From the NCBI GenBank assembly GCA_017467885.1, contig JAFUKC010000029.1, forward strand, positions 62,001 through 126,000: a DNA stretch of 64,000 nucleotides, given 5' to 3'. The stretch is from Bacteroidaceae bacterium. GTDB taxonomy: Bacteria; Bacteroidota; Bacteroidia; Bacteroidales; Bacteroidaceae. Of the stretch, positions 49,101 to 57,687 are shown one piece after another. A program made the translations under genes and the position numbers. Position 1 is the stretch's first letter, and every line of letters starts with the position of its first letter. The notes beneath the pieces were generated by a model. The model searched no databases and was not told the origin of the DNA. It saw only the letters and a program-made list of their open reading frames with translations.

Positions 49101-49523
49101 GATTTTTCGTGTGCACTCGGTTTCTCATACAAATGGGGCGGTATAGTGTACAACAGTACGCTTGTTGATAAAATAGAGAACAGCAATATAGCGTACAACC
49201 TCGACCGTCGTGCAGGGCAGGGACGTTGGGAGAACCCCGGTGATGTGGTTCGCTATGTAAAGTTCAGCACAAGCGGCTCCAACACTCCGGCAAGTACCCG
49301 ATTTATAATGGACGATAACGAGTTGAAGTTTGCGACACTTAATTTAGGATATAGAATGCGTAGCGATAAATTCAATTTCCTTCGTCGTATGAATGTTGAT
49401 ATTGTTGCACTAAACTTTACCACTAACGATATTTGTCGCATCTCGCCAATACGTATGGAACGTGGTCTGGATTATCCTTTCGCCCGTTCATACACAGTAT
49501 CGATGTCAATTATATTTAAGTAA
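46155..49523 (+). CDS. SusC/RagA-family TonB-dependent receptor with N-terminal STN domain
   Basis: 1122 aa. Signal peptide (1-31, ending YAQ). Residues 42-115 are an STN (secretin/TonB short N-terminus) domain: ITLRISNQPLGTVLEKVA and ISINVKDKELDKVI. A carboxypeptidase-regulatory-like domain follows (128-208), then TonB-box-like DEVVVTG (211-217), plug (about 225-365; EFQIRGDQSLG, PLFVLDGFIVPM, TSIYGSRASNGVVVVETK) and a 22-strand barrel ending in an aromatic residue (FK). Outer-membrane importer paired with the SusD that follows. STN domains normally signal to a FecR anti-sigma factor, yet none is encoded nearby. Confidence 0.95.
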   Translation: MEKVNRNFYFFCRVLLLAVFSSAVFSISTYAQATGEWKDERITLRISNQPLGTVLEKVAEKANAELHLQGVTLVNINKRISINVKDKELDKVIGDLIGDQNVKIRFEDNRVIIIEPYEHTENSDAEFSIGGIVVDAETGEGLMAAQIMITDGSGNGIRGTITDADGKFSLRIRKKESIRITYIGYEPLSKQILRPENNLELELKPSLESIDEVVVTGISKRNKNSFTGNYVSVKGAELLKMNPTNILKGLQFFDPSFKIVENNRAGSDPNAEPEFQIRGDQSLGTTSSMNSMDLMLDNVSSRPNTPLFVLDGFIVPMSRILDLDPERVDNITILKDAAATSIYGSRASNGVVVVETKIAPDGALSVSYNGTMTVQAPDLTDYNLMNAREKLDTEWRAGIYNPNSASSMNTYNKYLRNVLGGVDTYWLSQPLRTAIQHRHSLSVAGGTDVFRYSLDVNAAMQPGVMKGSENNTKGVNFNMTYLKEKLTMRANVNLSESDGKNSPYGSFSSYTSLNPYYKAKDDSGKYLQILDNKLIGDGGAVDVKNPLYNANVGIKDETRSLTIATNINLEYAIMKNLRLTGQLSYTRGMARTDKFLPADHTNFATETDLTLKGSYSKSTGDMTSWSSNFGLNYNLVVKKHLLSIFANWTVNEDGNDYVNLSATGYPDPHMDDFIFGNKMNTSPSGTEAKSRSMGLVGQMSYSYDNRYSIDVNLSGESSSRYSDHDLVPFWSVGGRWNAHNEKWLQGYVSNLVFRASHGVTGEQNFSPYEAIEFYTYSGTMKPYTSFPVLGAVLAGLNNPNLGWAKTSNTSLSVDFGFWKNRINLTFNYYNSITKELLTNYDLAPSTGFSSMTMNAGELQNKGFDASLNVIAIQDIRNQFYWTINVNANHNKNKIRKISDYLRKINEAQLKSATAPLPIYQEGQSTTTLYAVRSLGIDPVTGREVYLKRNGQKTFVWDAADKVPVGDTNPDVSGTISTSVNWKDFSCALGFSYKWGGIVYNSTLVDKIENSNIAYNLDRRAGQGRWENPGDVVRYVKFSTSGSNTPASTRFIMDDNELKFATLNLGYRMRSDKFNFLRRMNVDIVALNFTTNDICRISPIRMERGLDYPFARSYTVSMSIIFK

Positions 49524-49550
49524 TCAGTTTCGATAAAACGATAATTCATT

Positions 49551-51050
49551 ATGAAAAACAGATTATATATAACACTGCTGTTAGCAAGTACATTTATGCT
49601 GAACTCCTGTTCCGATTGGTTTGATATAAGTCCTAAAACCGATGTTAAGGCCGAGGAGTTGTTTGAAACAGAGAACGGTTTCATGAGTTCGTTGGCCGGT
49701 GTATACATATTGATGACCGGCAGCGACGTCTATGGTGGCGAATTATCCTATAATCTTATCGAGCAGTTGGTACAGATGTACGATTACATACCGGATGGTG
49801 CAGGAGGTGACCGCACTGCAATTTACAACTATACGACAACAACAGGCGGAGGTTATAACACCAAAGGTCGTATGGCAAACATCTGGCTGTCATCTTATAA
49901 TATTATAGCAAATGCGAACAACCTGTTGAAATGGCTCGATGTAAAAGGTGAAGAGGTGATTTTGGATGATAATACACGCAATATGTTGCGTGGCGAGGCA
50001 CTTGCCATTAGGGCATATATGCATTTTGATCTTCTGCGTTGCTGGGGCCCGGTCAATTATGCAGCCAATGAAGAGGTTCGTGAAACAAAATGTATACCTT
50101 ATCGTATGGTTACCGATGATTCAAAGCAACCTCTTTTGTCTGCAAGCAAGGTTGTAGAGTATATTTTATCGGATCTTGAGCATGCAAAAAAGTGTTTGAG
50201 CTATGAGTCGGATTTGGATTTGAGCAGCAATGTTACAAAAGACCGTCGTTTCCGTTTTAATTATCATGCAATAAATGCATTTATGGCTCGTGTATATAAT
50301 TATATGGGAGCGAGTGAATTGGCGCGCAACTGTGCTTTGGACGTGATAGAAAATTGCGGTCTGGAGTTGAAAAGTGGTAACGATAACGACCCGATGTTGT
50401 TCGATGAAGTCATATGCGGAGTCAACATCTATAATATGATTTACAGTATGTCTACGTATTTCGAGGCCGGCGATAAGATACAGAATAAATACTATATATC
50501 TTACCAGACCATGAACCGATTATTTGAATTCGTGGGAGCAGAGAGCAGTGATATGCGTACGAAAAGTGCAGCTTTTACGCGCGACAGCGGTAAGGAGATG
50601 GCTATCACAAGAAAATACACAAAAAACGAGAACGAGGTTATGCCGCTCATACGTTTGCCCGAGATGTACTATATTGTGGCCGAATCGTATGAAGTGGGTG
50701 ATGATGCTTCCGATTATATAAATATTGTACGTAACAAACGAGGTATATCATCGGTCGAAGATATCTATTGTGCAACGTACGAAGATTGCATAAAAGCATT
50801 AAACAGCGAGTATCGTAAAGAGTTCTATGCCGAAGGACAATATTTCTATTTCCTTAAGGCACATGGTGCAACAGGCCCTCTTGTACATTTTCCCGAGGTC
50901 GCTCTTGGGGAAGAGAACTTTATTTTTCCGTTACCCGACAACGAAAAAGAGTATGGTTGGGTGGAAGATGAATCAACAGACGAGACTCAATCGCCTGAAA
51001 CTGATACCGAGAATGGCGATACTGTTGTAGATGATGCTAATCAAGAATAA
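49551..51050 (+). CDS. SusD/RagB-family outer-membrane lipoprotein
   Basis: 499 aa. Lipoprotein signal with Cys20 (MLNSC). Helical TPR-like fold typical of SusD: FDISPKTDVKAEELFETENGFMSSLAGVY, MLRGEALAIRAYMHFDLLRCWGPV, and the C-terminal LNSEYRKEFYAEGQYFYFLKAHG. Acts as the lid and capture subunit over the preceding SusC. The last 30 or so residues are an acidic, Thr/Glu/Asp-rich tail that most SusD proteins lack. 27 bp after susC, 25 bp before the next gene. Confidence 0.94.
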   Translation: MKNRLYITLLLASTFMLNSCSDWFDISPKTDVKAEELFETENGFMSSLAGVYILMTGSDVYGGELSYNLIEQLVQMYDYIPDGAGGDRTAIYNYTTTTGGGYNTKGRMANIWLSSYNIIANANNLLKWLDVKGEEVILDDNTRNMLRGEALAIRAYMHFDLLRCWGPVNYAANEEVRETKCIPYRMVTDDSKQPLLSASKVVEYILSDLEHAKKCLSYESDLDLSSNVTKDRRFRFNYHAINAFMARVYNYMGASELARNCALDVIENCGLELKSGNDNDPMLFDEVICGVNIYNMIYSMSTYFEAGDKIQNKYYISYQTMNRLFEFVGAESSDMRTKSAAFTRDSGKEMAITRKYTKNENEVMPLIRLPEMYYIVAESYEVGDDASDYINIVRNKRGISSVEDIYCATYEDCIKALNSEYRKEFYAEGQYFYFLKAHGATGPLVHFPEVALGEENFIFPLPDNEKEYGWVEDESTDETQSPETDTENGDTVVDDANQE

Positions 51051-51075
51051 GTATATATGTAAAATAGTCAGCTAT

Positions 51076-52401
51076 ATGAAAAGGAACTATCTATATTATA
51101 TAATATCACTCTTCGGCCTTTCCTTTGTTACGACGGCCTGCGAAGAGCAAAAGCCCGATTTCTTTGATGAAGGGGCCAATAGTGTTTATTTCGATTATAA
51201 AACTGCCGATGAGTTTCAGCAGTCTGTAAGGTTTCAGGACAAGGGTGAAGGATTCCCCGAGTATATTCCTGTAAGCATTAAACTCAAATTACTTGGGTAT
51301 TTAAAGGAGAATGTACGTCCGGTATACCTGAAGATGAAACCTGTAGAGGGTTATCCCGAGATTGCAGCAGAGCTTCCCGAGGTTTCTTTCAGCAATAACG
51401 AATATGAAAAAGAGATTATTGTAAATGTTGCATGTCCCGAGGAGTACGACATCGAGTATGCAATATCTCTTTACATAGACGGCAGTGAGCCCGGTTCGCT
51501 TTCATGTGATGTTGAAGGTTGTGATGAATATGCAATATATGTAAAGAAACTGTCATCATACGAACAACCACCTCATTGGACCGATGATGCCGTCTCAATT
51601 ACAATGTATTTGGGTACATGGACACCTGCAAAACATGAATTCTTTGTGAAGCTTACGGGTGATGAATCATTTGCCGATCTTTGGAAACTGAACAACTGGT
51701 TCGATAGAACTATATTAAGATATAATGAAATGGCTGTGGCCGAGTTGCGTCGTCAATATGCAGAAACCGGCGAACCGGTGAAAATAGAGATTCCTTTCAA
51801 TCGTGAGTGTAATTACGAGAAACCGGCATATTGGACCGATGTGCACGATAGATTCTTCGAATATTCATCGGCGGTATTCGCCGATATGGCAAATAGTGTA
51901 GGTGCAAATACTACAAATGAAGAGGAACTGCTTGGTAATACCGCAACCTTGGAAGATATTCATAAGGCATGCGTAAAGCATATGATGGAGGAGTATAATC
52001 GGTATTTCACCGAGTGGGGAGTTTCAATAAACGATTTCGCTTATAACTGTTGGTTCCAAATGTATGACGATGTGGAATACGAATTGGTGCAGCCTCTTTG
52101 TTGGAGTACCGAAGGTGAGGGCGGTGGTGAAAAACCAACAAAATACTATGGCGAGTATAGTGATGAGAAGTATAGGTTTATGATTAATACATGGTTGAAG
52201 CATCAGAAAGAGGCCGGCAAGCAGTTTATGTTGTGGCAAATGTTCCCCATTATAAAGAATTGGATTACGATGGGAGCCGATTGGGATAGCCTTGGCGGTG
52301 GTGAGAAAGCCATAAAAGAGTGCTATAAGGTTTTTAAAGCTGCTTATGATGCAGCACCGGAGGGAACATATAGTTTCTCTTTTCCACAGCTTGATATATA
52401 A
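51076..52401 (+). CDS. DUF4843 lipoprotein
   Basis: 441 aa from ATG 51076; the longer reading from 51031 overlaps susD and hides the signal. Lipobox VTTAC (Cys22). Residues about 35-170 resemble DUF4843: NSVYFDY near the start, repeated beta strands (YIPVSIKLKLLGYLKENVRPVYLKM, IIVNVACPEEYDIEYAISLYID) as in the DUF1735/4843 accessory domains next to SusD. The rest is alpha/beta with no named match. Probably a surface-exposed accessory binding lipoprotein for the SusCD substrate. Confidence 0.8.
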   Translation: MKRNYLYYIISLFGLSFVTTACEEQKPDFFDEGANSVYFDYKTADEFQQSVRFQDKGEGFPEYIPVSIKLKLLGYLKENVRPVYLKMKPVEGYPEIAAELPEVSFSNNEYEKEIIVNVACPEEYDIEYAISLYIDGSEPGSLSCDVEGCDEYAIYVKKLSSYEQPPHWTDDAVSITMYLGTWTPAKHEFFVKLTGDESFADLWKLNNWFDRTILRYNEMAVAELRRQYAETGEPVKIEIPFNRECNYEKPAYWTDVHDRFFEYSSAVFADMANSVGANTTNEEELLGNTATLEDIHKACVKHMMEEYNRYFTEWGVSINDFAYNCWFQMYDDVEYELVQPLCWSTEGEGGGEKPTKYYGEYSDEKYRFMINTWLKHQKEAGKQFMLWQMFPIIKNWITMGADWDSLGGGEKAIKECYKVFKAAYDAAPEGTYSFSFPQLDI

Positions 52402-52425
52402 TAACAACCTAAAACAGATATATAT

Positions 52426-54141
52426 ATGAAAAAGATATTTAATGCATTATTGTTGACAGGTCTGCTTGTCGGTTGTTACGAGGATAAAGGTAACTACGAC
52501 TATAGTCTTGACAAAATGAACGAGATAAAAAGTATCTCGTTTACGCCGGCTCTGATATCCTCGGCTAATGATTTTATCGAGTTCCGAATGGCATTGAATG
52601 AAGATGAGCAGGTGCGTCGTATCGAGGCACACGTGGAACAGACTTTGTCGGATAATTACGATAATCTTGACTTCTATTGGTATCGTAGCTATACGGACGA
52701 AGAGGGTAAATATGTTTATGATACAATTACAACCAAAGGATATCTTGATATTGAGTTGCCTATAGGCAAAGAGATAAGCTATGATATATACCTTAAGATT
52801 TATGATAACAGTACGGCACTTTCGAAATATGTTGAGTTTACGGCCGAGACACGTCCGTTATATAAAAACAGTCTGTTTGTGTTGCATGGTGAGCCCGGAA
52901 ACAGGAAATTGGGAAATATAGAGATAATAGGTTCCGATACCATAATATACAGCGATGCCTATTCGGTGTTGTATACAGATGCCAATCCATATAGTAATAC
53001 AGAAGGTTTAGCCTATACTGCATATTTTGATATGAATAGCGATACATATCAAAGTATTGAAGTAAATAATCTTATGGCTTTCAATTCAAATACTACAGCC
53101 TCAGTATACAATTCCTACGGATTGCAGTTGAAGATACCTGCAATGTCGCTTTTTAAACCCTATTCATCCACATTTGTTTATAGCAAATACTTTCAAGCCG
53201 GCGTGCCTGATACAGAACGTGTTTATCGCGTATTTATATCAAGAAGCGGCCAAGTGTATATAGGAAATCATGTTTCGGCTCTTTATGTGCCGGGTAAAGA
53301 TATTGCTGTAGGTAACCAACAGCATCAGACCGATTATATGATTACTGCGGCAACTGCCACCGATAATCGTTTCGTCTTTTGGGATGCAAAGAACAACCGT
53401 TTCTTGTATATGGAGAAAAGCGATTATGCTACTGCCGAGGACAATGCCGACGCCGCTATTGTAGACGACCCTATGCTTGATGCAAATATTGATTTCGATG
53501 AACTTTCGAAATCACCGGTTGGTATGGCTGCCGTATATGCATATATACAATATCGTGAGAACTATAGTGAATCGGCTGCTTATTTCATCTTTAAGGATGA
53601 GGCTTCGGGTGTATATTATCGTTATGAGCTGATACCGTTGGCGTTAGATGGTGAGAAGAAAAATATTGCATCCACAAGGACCGATGAGGCTAAACCGGCA
53701 TTCTCGATTTCGTGTGAGCAGTTGAATAATTTCAATCCCGGAACACAGGATAATACGATTGTATACTCTTCGTGGTTCACCTCAAATACATTGTTTTATG
53801 CCGAGGGTGGCATAGTTTATCGTTATAATGTTGCCAATAGTGACAAACAGAAAATCTATGAGGCACCCGGAGGGTACGAAATTTCGGTACTGAAATTCCG
53901 TGCCAACGACGGCAGTATATATTCCGGCAATATGGGGCGTTATTTAAGTATAGGAATGAATGATGGCGAGTATGGTGCTGTTGCCGAAGTGTTGCTAAAT
54001 ACAGCTTCTGATGTCGACAAGGATGTGCCGGTGACTTTCTATGATAGGGACAATGAAGGCAATAGATTTGGAAATATAAAAGATTTGCAGTTTGCACCCA
54101 TATACTTTTATGATGTCCCCGATTATATGCTTAATAATTAA
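52426..54141 (+). CDS. PKD-like family lipoprotein
   Basis: 571 aa. Lipobox LLVGC (Cys17), then the family's typical YEDKGNYDY opening. Residues about 30-140 form a PKD-like beta domain; the remainder is a beta-rich, perhaps propeller-like, body (LFVLHGEPGNRKLGNIEI, YMITAATATDNRFVFWDAKNNRFLYM, FYAEGGIVYRYNV). Such proteins recur after SusC-SusD-DUF4843 in Bacteroidetes loci and are thought to bind the imported substrate at the surface. 24 bp after DUF4843, 18 bp before the first TlpA gene. Confidence 0.8.
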   Translation: MKKIFNALLLTGLLVGCYEDKGNYDYSLDKMNEIKSISFTPALISSANDFIEFRMALNEDEQVRRIEAHVEQTLSDNYDNLDFYWYRSYTDEEGKYVYDTITTKGYLDIELPIGKEISYDIYLKIYDNSTALSKYVEFTAETRPLYKNSLFVLHGEPGNRKLGNIEIIGSDTIIYSDAYSVLYTDANPYSNTEGLAYTAYFDMNSDTYQSIEVNNLMAFNSNTTASVYNSYGLQLKIPAMSLFKPYSSTFVYSKYFQAGVPDTERVYRVFISRSGQVYIGNHVSALYVPGKDIAVGNQQHQTDYMITAATATDNRFVFWDAKNNRFLYMEKSDYATAEDNADAAIVDDPMLDANIDFDELSKSPVGMAAVYAYIQYRENYSESAAYFIFKDEASGVYYRYELIPLALDGEKKNIASTRTDEAKPAFSISCEQLNNFNPGTQDNTIVYSSWFTSNTLFYAEGGIVYRYNVANSDKQKIYEAPGGYEISVLKFRANDGSIYSGNMGRYLSIGMNDGEYGAVAEVLLNTASDVDKDVPVTFYDRDNEGNRFGNIKDLQFAPIYFYDVPDYMLNN

Positions 54142-54159
54142 AAAATCGTTTAAATTTCT

Positions 54160-55269
54160 ATGAAAAGAATATTATCAGCCATACTGCTTACGTTAGGTGG
54201 TATTATGCTCTCTGTTGCGAGTGATGCTGCTCATTCGGATGTTATAATAAAAGGCAAGATAGGAGGAATAAAGAGCGGACGTCTGCTTCTTGTTGTACAA
54301 AGTGGCGAACAGCAGGTAGATACGTTGGCTTCGGTTGCGTTTAAACGAAGCAAGTTTAAATTGAGTACGACTATAGCCGAGCCATTGGTTGCAACACTCT
54401 ATGTCGAGGGTTATCATGGTGGTTTCACCTTTCTTGCCGAACCGGGTGTAAAATATGAAGCATATCTTACCAATGGCGATGATTTTTATATAAAAGGTGG
54501 AGCATTGAACGATGCATATTCAGCACACATGCTTAAATCCGATTCGATGCGTGCTGTCATTGATGTTCTGCAATTGCGTTACGACGAACTTAAGCGTGGC
54601 AATAAATATCGTAGTGCCAGCCTTACAAATGATACACTCATGCGTTACCGAAAAGAGTGGCAGCAGATGACCAACGATTTTTTGAGCAGCCACGATGATC
54701 TTATAACTGCATACACCCTCTATTCGAATATTATAATGCGCGATGCCGGTCTTCATGAGTGCAGGCGCATTTACGACTCTATGGGGCCGGGGGCAAAGGC
54801 TACATATTGTGCGCGCATGATAAAAGACAGAATCGAGCGTTTGGAAGAGATTGCTGAAAATGCACCGGCACCCGATTTTACAGCTCCTGACGTAAACGGT
54901 GATAATATTGTAATGAGTGCTGTTGTCGGAAAAATTAAAATAATCGATTTTTGGGCAAGCTGGTGCGGTCCTTGTCGCATGAATAACCCGGCTCTCAAGA
55001 AACTGTATGCCGAATTTCACGACAAGGGTTTGGAGATTGTGGGTGTATCGTTGGATAATAACCGCGACAAATGGCTTAAAGCGATAAAAGATGATGGGCT
55101 CGAATGGATAAATGTATCGACTCTTGCAGGTGGAAAGTGCGAGATTGCAAAGCAATATAATGTGAACAGTATTCCTGCACTTTTTGTTCTCGACGAGAAT
55201 AATCGTATAATAGCTTCGGGTTTACGTGGTGAGAAATTACATAAATTCATTAGTGAGAGATTGAAATAA
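54160..55269 (+). CDS. TlpA-type thioredoxin-fold protein, copy 1
   Basis: 369 aa. Signal peptide (1-24); no lipobox, so periplasmic. N-terminal DUF4369-like beta domain (about 26-115; VIIKGKIGGIKSGRLLLVV, AEPGVKYEAYL), a helical middle (115-230), and a C-terminal thioredoxin domain (about 235-369) with FWASWCGPCR: Cys269 and Cys272 are the redox pair, and the cis-proline is in SIPALFV. Expected to reduce or isomerise disulfides in envelope proteins. First of three tandem relatives. Confidence 0.9.
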   Translation: MKRILSAILLTLGGIMLSVASDAAHSDVIIKGKIGGIKSGRLLLVVQSGEQQVDTLASVAFKRSKFKLSTTIAEPLVATLYVEGYHGGFTFLAEPGVKYEAYLTNGDDFYIKGGALNDAYSAHMLKSDSMRAVIDVLQLRYDELKRGNKYRSASLTNDTLMRYRKEWQQMTNDFLSSHDDLITAYTLYSNIIMRDAGLHECRRIYDSMGPGAKATYCARMIKDRIERLEEIAENAPAPDFTAPDVNGDNIVMSAVVGKIKIIDFWASWCGPCRMNNPALKKLYAEFHDKGLEIVGVSLDNNRDKWLKAIKDDGLEWINVSTLAGGKCEIAKQYNVNSIPALFVLDENNRIIASGLRGEKLHKFISERLK

Positions 55270-55283
55270 CAAATATATATAAT

Positions 55284-56447
55284 ATGATAAATTTCAGAAC
55301 AGTTCTAACGTCGGCTATTTTTGTTTTTTTATGTATCTCGTCGCAGGCCGAGGACAAACACTTTGTTGTCCGTGGCGAAATGAGTTACGATTCGTTGCGT
55401 TTCAGTAGGCAGGCTGTAAGATACCTTTATTTGACTTGTAATGTAGATGGTTCTGCTGTTGTTCTGGATACAGCCGAGGTTAAGGATAAAAAGTTTGTTT
55501 TTGAGGGTATGGCTCCCGATGAAGTTGAAATTTATAATGTCACAGGTTTCGATAATGGCAGTGTTCAACTGTATGTCGAGCCGGGTGATATTTATATTGC
55601 TCCGTTCGATGCCCGTTTCCCTGCGTCGGCACGTGTTGGCGGAACTCCTGCCAACGATGTGTATCAGAAATTTTGCGATATAAATAACAGAACAATAGAG
55701 GAGGGTAAGGTCCGAATGAAAGATGCTCTTTCGGATTACACCAATATGGACGGTGCCGATGCGATGGAGATGCGTAAATCGGTATTTCATTCAAATAACC
55801 TCTATACAAAGGCTGCAATAGTCGATTTTGTGTACGAGAATATTCAATCTCCTGTTGCATTATTCGTGATAAAATATTCGTTAGTCCCCATGTTTACCCC
55901 AAAAGTAATCGAGCGGCAGTTCTTGCGTGCTATCCCCAAAGAATTGCACAGTCATTCTATGTACAAGGACTTGATAAATCAGGTCAGAGCATCGGAACTG
56001 AAAGTCGGCAATCATGCACCTGATATCGAAGGTTTTACAACAGATGGTCGCAAGGTCTCTTTATCCGATTTTAAAGGGAAGTATGTGCTTCTCGATTTCT
56101 GGGCAAGCTGGTGTGGGCCTTGTCGTCGAGAGGTTCCGTACCTTAAAGAACTTCTATCATATTCCGAGAAGAATGATAGGTTTTTGTTGTTGAGTTATTC
56201 ACTCGACAGTAAAGAGGCCGATTGGAAGAAATGCATAGCCGAAAGAGAACTCACACACAAGAATTGGGTTCATATATCAACCCTTAAGGGTTGGAGTAGC
56301 GAGGCTGCAAAGCTTTTCAATGTGGAGTCGGTGCCATATACTGTGTTGCTTAACCCCAAAGGACAGGTTGTGGTATTCGAATTACGTGGCGAGGCTATGG
56401 TAGATAAAATAAAACGTATAATCGATGGTGTCGAAAGCTATGAATAA
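55284..56447 (+). CDS. TlpA-type thioredoxin-fold protein, copy 2
   Basis: 387 aa. Signal peptide (1-22, ending SQA). DUF4369-like domain (about 26-130; YNVTGFDNGSVQLYVEPGDIYI), helical middle, thioredoxin domain (about 240-387) with FWASWCGPCRREVPYL: Cys277 and Cys280; cis-proline in SVPYTVL. Closer to copy 3 than to copy 1 (shared TGFDNG and VEPGD/IEPGE, ASxLKVGN before the thioredoxin part). Starts 14 bp after copy 1 and ends 1 bp before the preferred start of copy 3. Confidence 0.9.
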   Translation: MINFRTVLTSAIFVFLCISSQAEDKHFVVRGEMSYDSLRFSRQAVRYLYLTCNVDGSAVVLDTAEVKDKKFVFEGMAPDEVEIYNVTGFDNGSVQLYVEPGDIYIAPFDARFPASARVGGTPANDVYQKFCDINNRTIEEGKVRMKDALSDYTNMDGADAMEMRKSVFHSNNLYTKAAIVDFVYENIQSPVALFVIKYSLVPMFTPKVIERQFLRAIPKELHSHSMYKDLINQVRASELKVGNHAPDIEGFTTDGRKVSLSDFKGKYVLLDFWASWCGPCRREVPYLKELLSYSEKNDRFLLLSYSLDSKEADWKKCIAERELTHKNWVHISTLKGWSSEAAKLFNVESVPYTVLLNPKGQVVVFELRGEAMVDKIKRIIDGVESYE

Positions 56448-56448
56448 T

Positions 56449-57636
56449 ATGAAGATTCTGCATAAAATATTCTTGACAGGTGTGTTGTTTTTTGTTGGTG
56501 TGTCGTTGCATGCGCAAGGTGTTTGTACTATTAATGGCGAGTTGCTTAACGATACTCTTTGTTACACGCCCGGAAGTGTGAAAAAGGTGTATCTGACGCG
56601 TATCGATGAATACGACAGGTTCATAAACGTCGATTCGGCCGAGGTTAAAAAGGGCAAATATCGTTTTAAGTATAAACTGCAGCAGGATGAGCCTGTTATG
56701 CTTTATGCAATTACAGGTTTTGATAATGGTTATATTGCCATCTTTATAGAACCCGGTGAGATAGTTGTACGCACAAAAAGTGCTGCCTACCCATCATCGA
56801 GCAATGTGAGCGGTACTGTTACAAACGAACTGTACGCCCGATACAAGCTTATTGCCGAGCGTTGTGCCAATGAGCAGATTGATTCTATAAAACTACAATC
56901 GAAATTGCGTGGTAAGGAGTGGCTCGATGGAAAAGAGGGCTTCGAATACCGTAATAGTATAGGTGCTCTCTCTGTAATGAAGTGTAACTCGGAGCGTTTG
57001 AAGTTCCTGCTCGACAATAACGATTCGCCTTTGGCTCCATTGATGATGGCTCGTGAGTTGTCGCACATGTTAAACAATGCTTATGCCGAGCAGATGCTCA
57101 ACAGCATATCTCCAAAGATAAAGAATCATCCCTATTATCGTGCATTTAACAATATGGTACGTGCTCGCGATCTTAAAGTCGGTAACGAACTTCCCGATAT
57201 ATCCATACCTTTACGCGATGGTACTACTGTGCAACTGTCCGATTTTCGTGGTAAATATGTGCTTCTCGATTTCTGGGCAAGTTGGTGCGGTCCCTGTATT
57301 CGTGAATTGCCGTATCTTAAGCAGATATATGATGAAACGCTCGATAAGCAGGAGCAGTTTGTGATTGTAAGTTTTTCGATAGACAACAAGGAGAAAGCCT
57401 GGAAGGATGCCATTGCAAGCAAGGATATAGACAGAAAAGGTTGGGTGCATGGCAGCGACCTCATCGGTTGGGGTTCTCCATCGGCAAAAATGATGGGTGT
57501 GGAGTCTGTCCCCAAAATTATTCTTGTCGATCCCGAAGGAAGAGCTATTTCATTCTCCCTTCGTGGCGAGGAACTTGTGCGTCGTGTAAAACAGATATTA
57601 AGTGGTGATAAATACTATCTGAACAGTAAAGAATAA
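56449..57636 (+). CDS. TlpA-type thioredoxin-fold protein, copy 3
   Basis: 395 aa from ATG 56449; ATGs at 56425 and 56440 overlap the previous gene and give the same mature protein. Signal peptide ending LHA. DUF4369-like domain, helical middle, and thioredoxin domain with FWASWCGPCIRELPYL: Cys280 and Cys283 redox pair; cis-proline in SVPKIIL. The residue after the second Cys is Ile, not Arg as in copies 1 and 2, which may shift redox potential or partner choice. Last gene of the SusCD operon. Confidence 0.9.
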   Translation: MKILHKIFLTGVLFFVGVSLHAQGVCTINGELLNDTLCYTPGSVKKVYLTRIDEYDRFINVDSAEVKKGKYRFKYKLQQDEPVMLYAITGFDNGYIAIFIEPGEIVVRTKSAAYPSSSNVSGTVTNELYARYKLIAERCANEQIDSIKLQSKLRGKEWLDGKEGFEYRNSIGALSVMKCNSERLKFLLDNNDSPLAPLMMARELSHMLNNAYAEQMLNSISPKIKNHPYYRAFNNMVRARDLKVGNELPDISIPLRDGTTVQLSDFRGKYVLLDFWASWCGPCIRELPYLKQIYDETLDKQEQFVIVSFSIDNKEKAWKDAIASKDIDRKGWVHGSDLIGWGSPSAKMMGVESVPKIILVDPEGRAISFSLRGEELVRRVKQILSGDKYYLNSKE

Positions 57637-57687
57637 TAAACCGTTTCTTGAATTCTTCAATATATTGAAGTTGAATAAAACTTTTTA

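Noticed and set aside
57656..57671. Short palindrome CTTCAATATATTGAAG after the third tlpA gene
   Set aside because: Weak AT-only stem; not convincing as a terminator or operator without more evidence.
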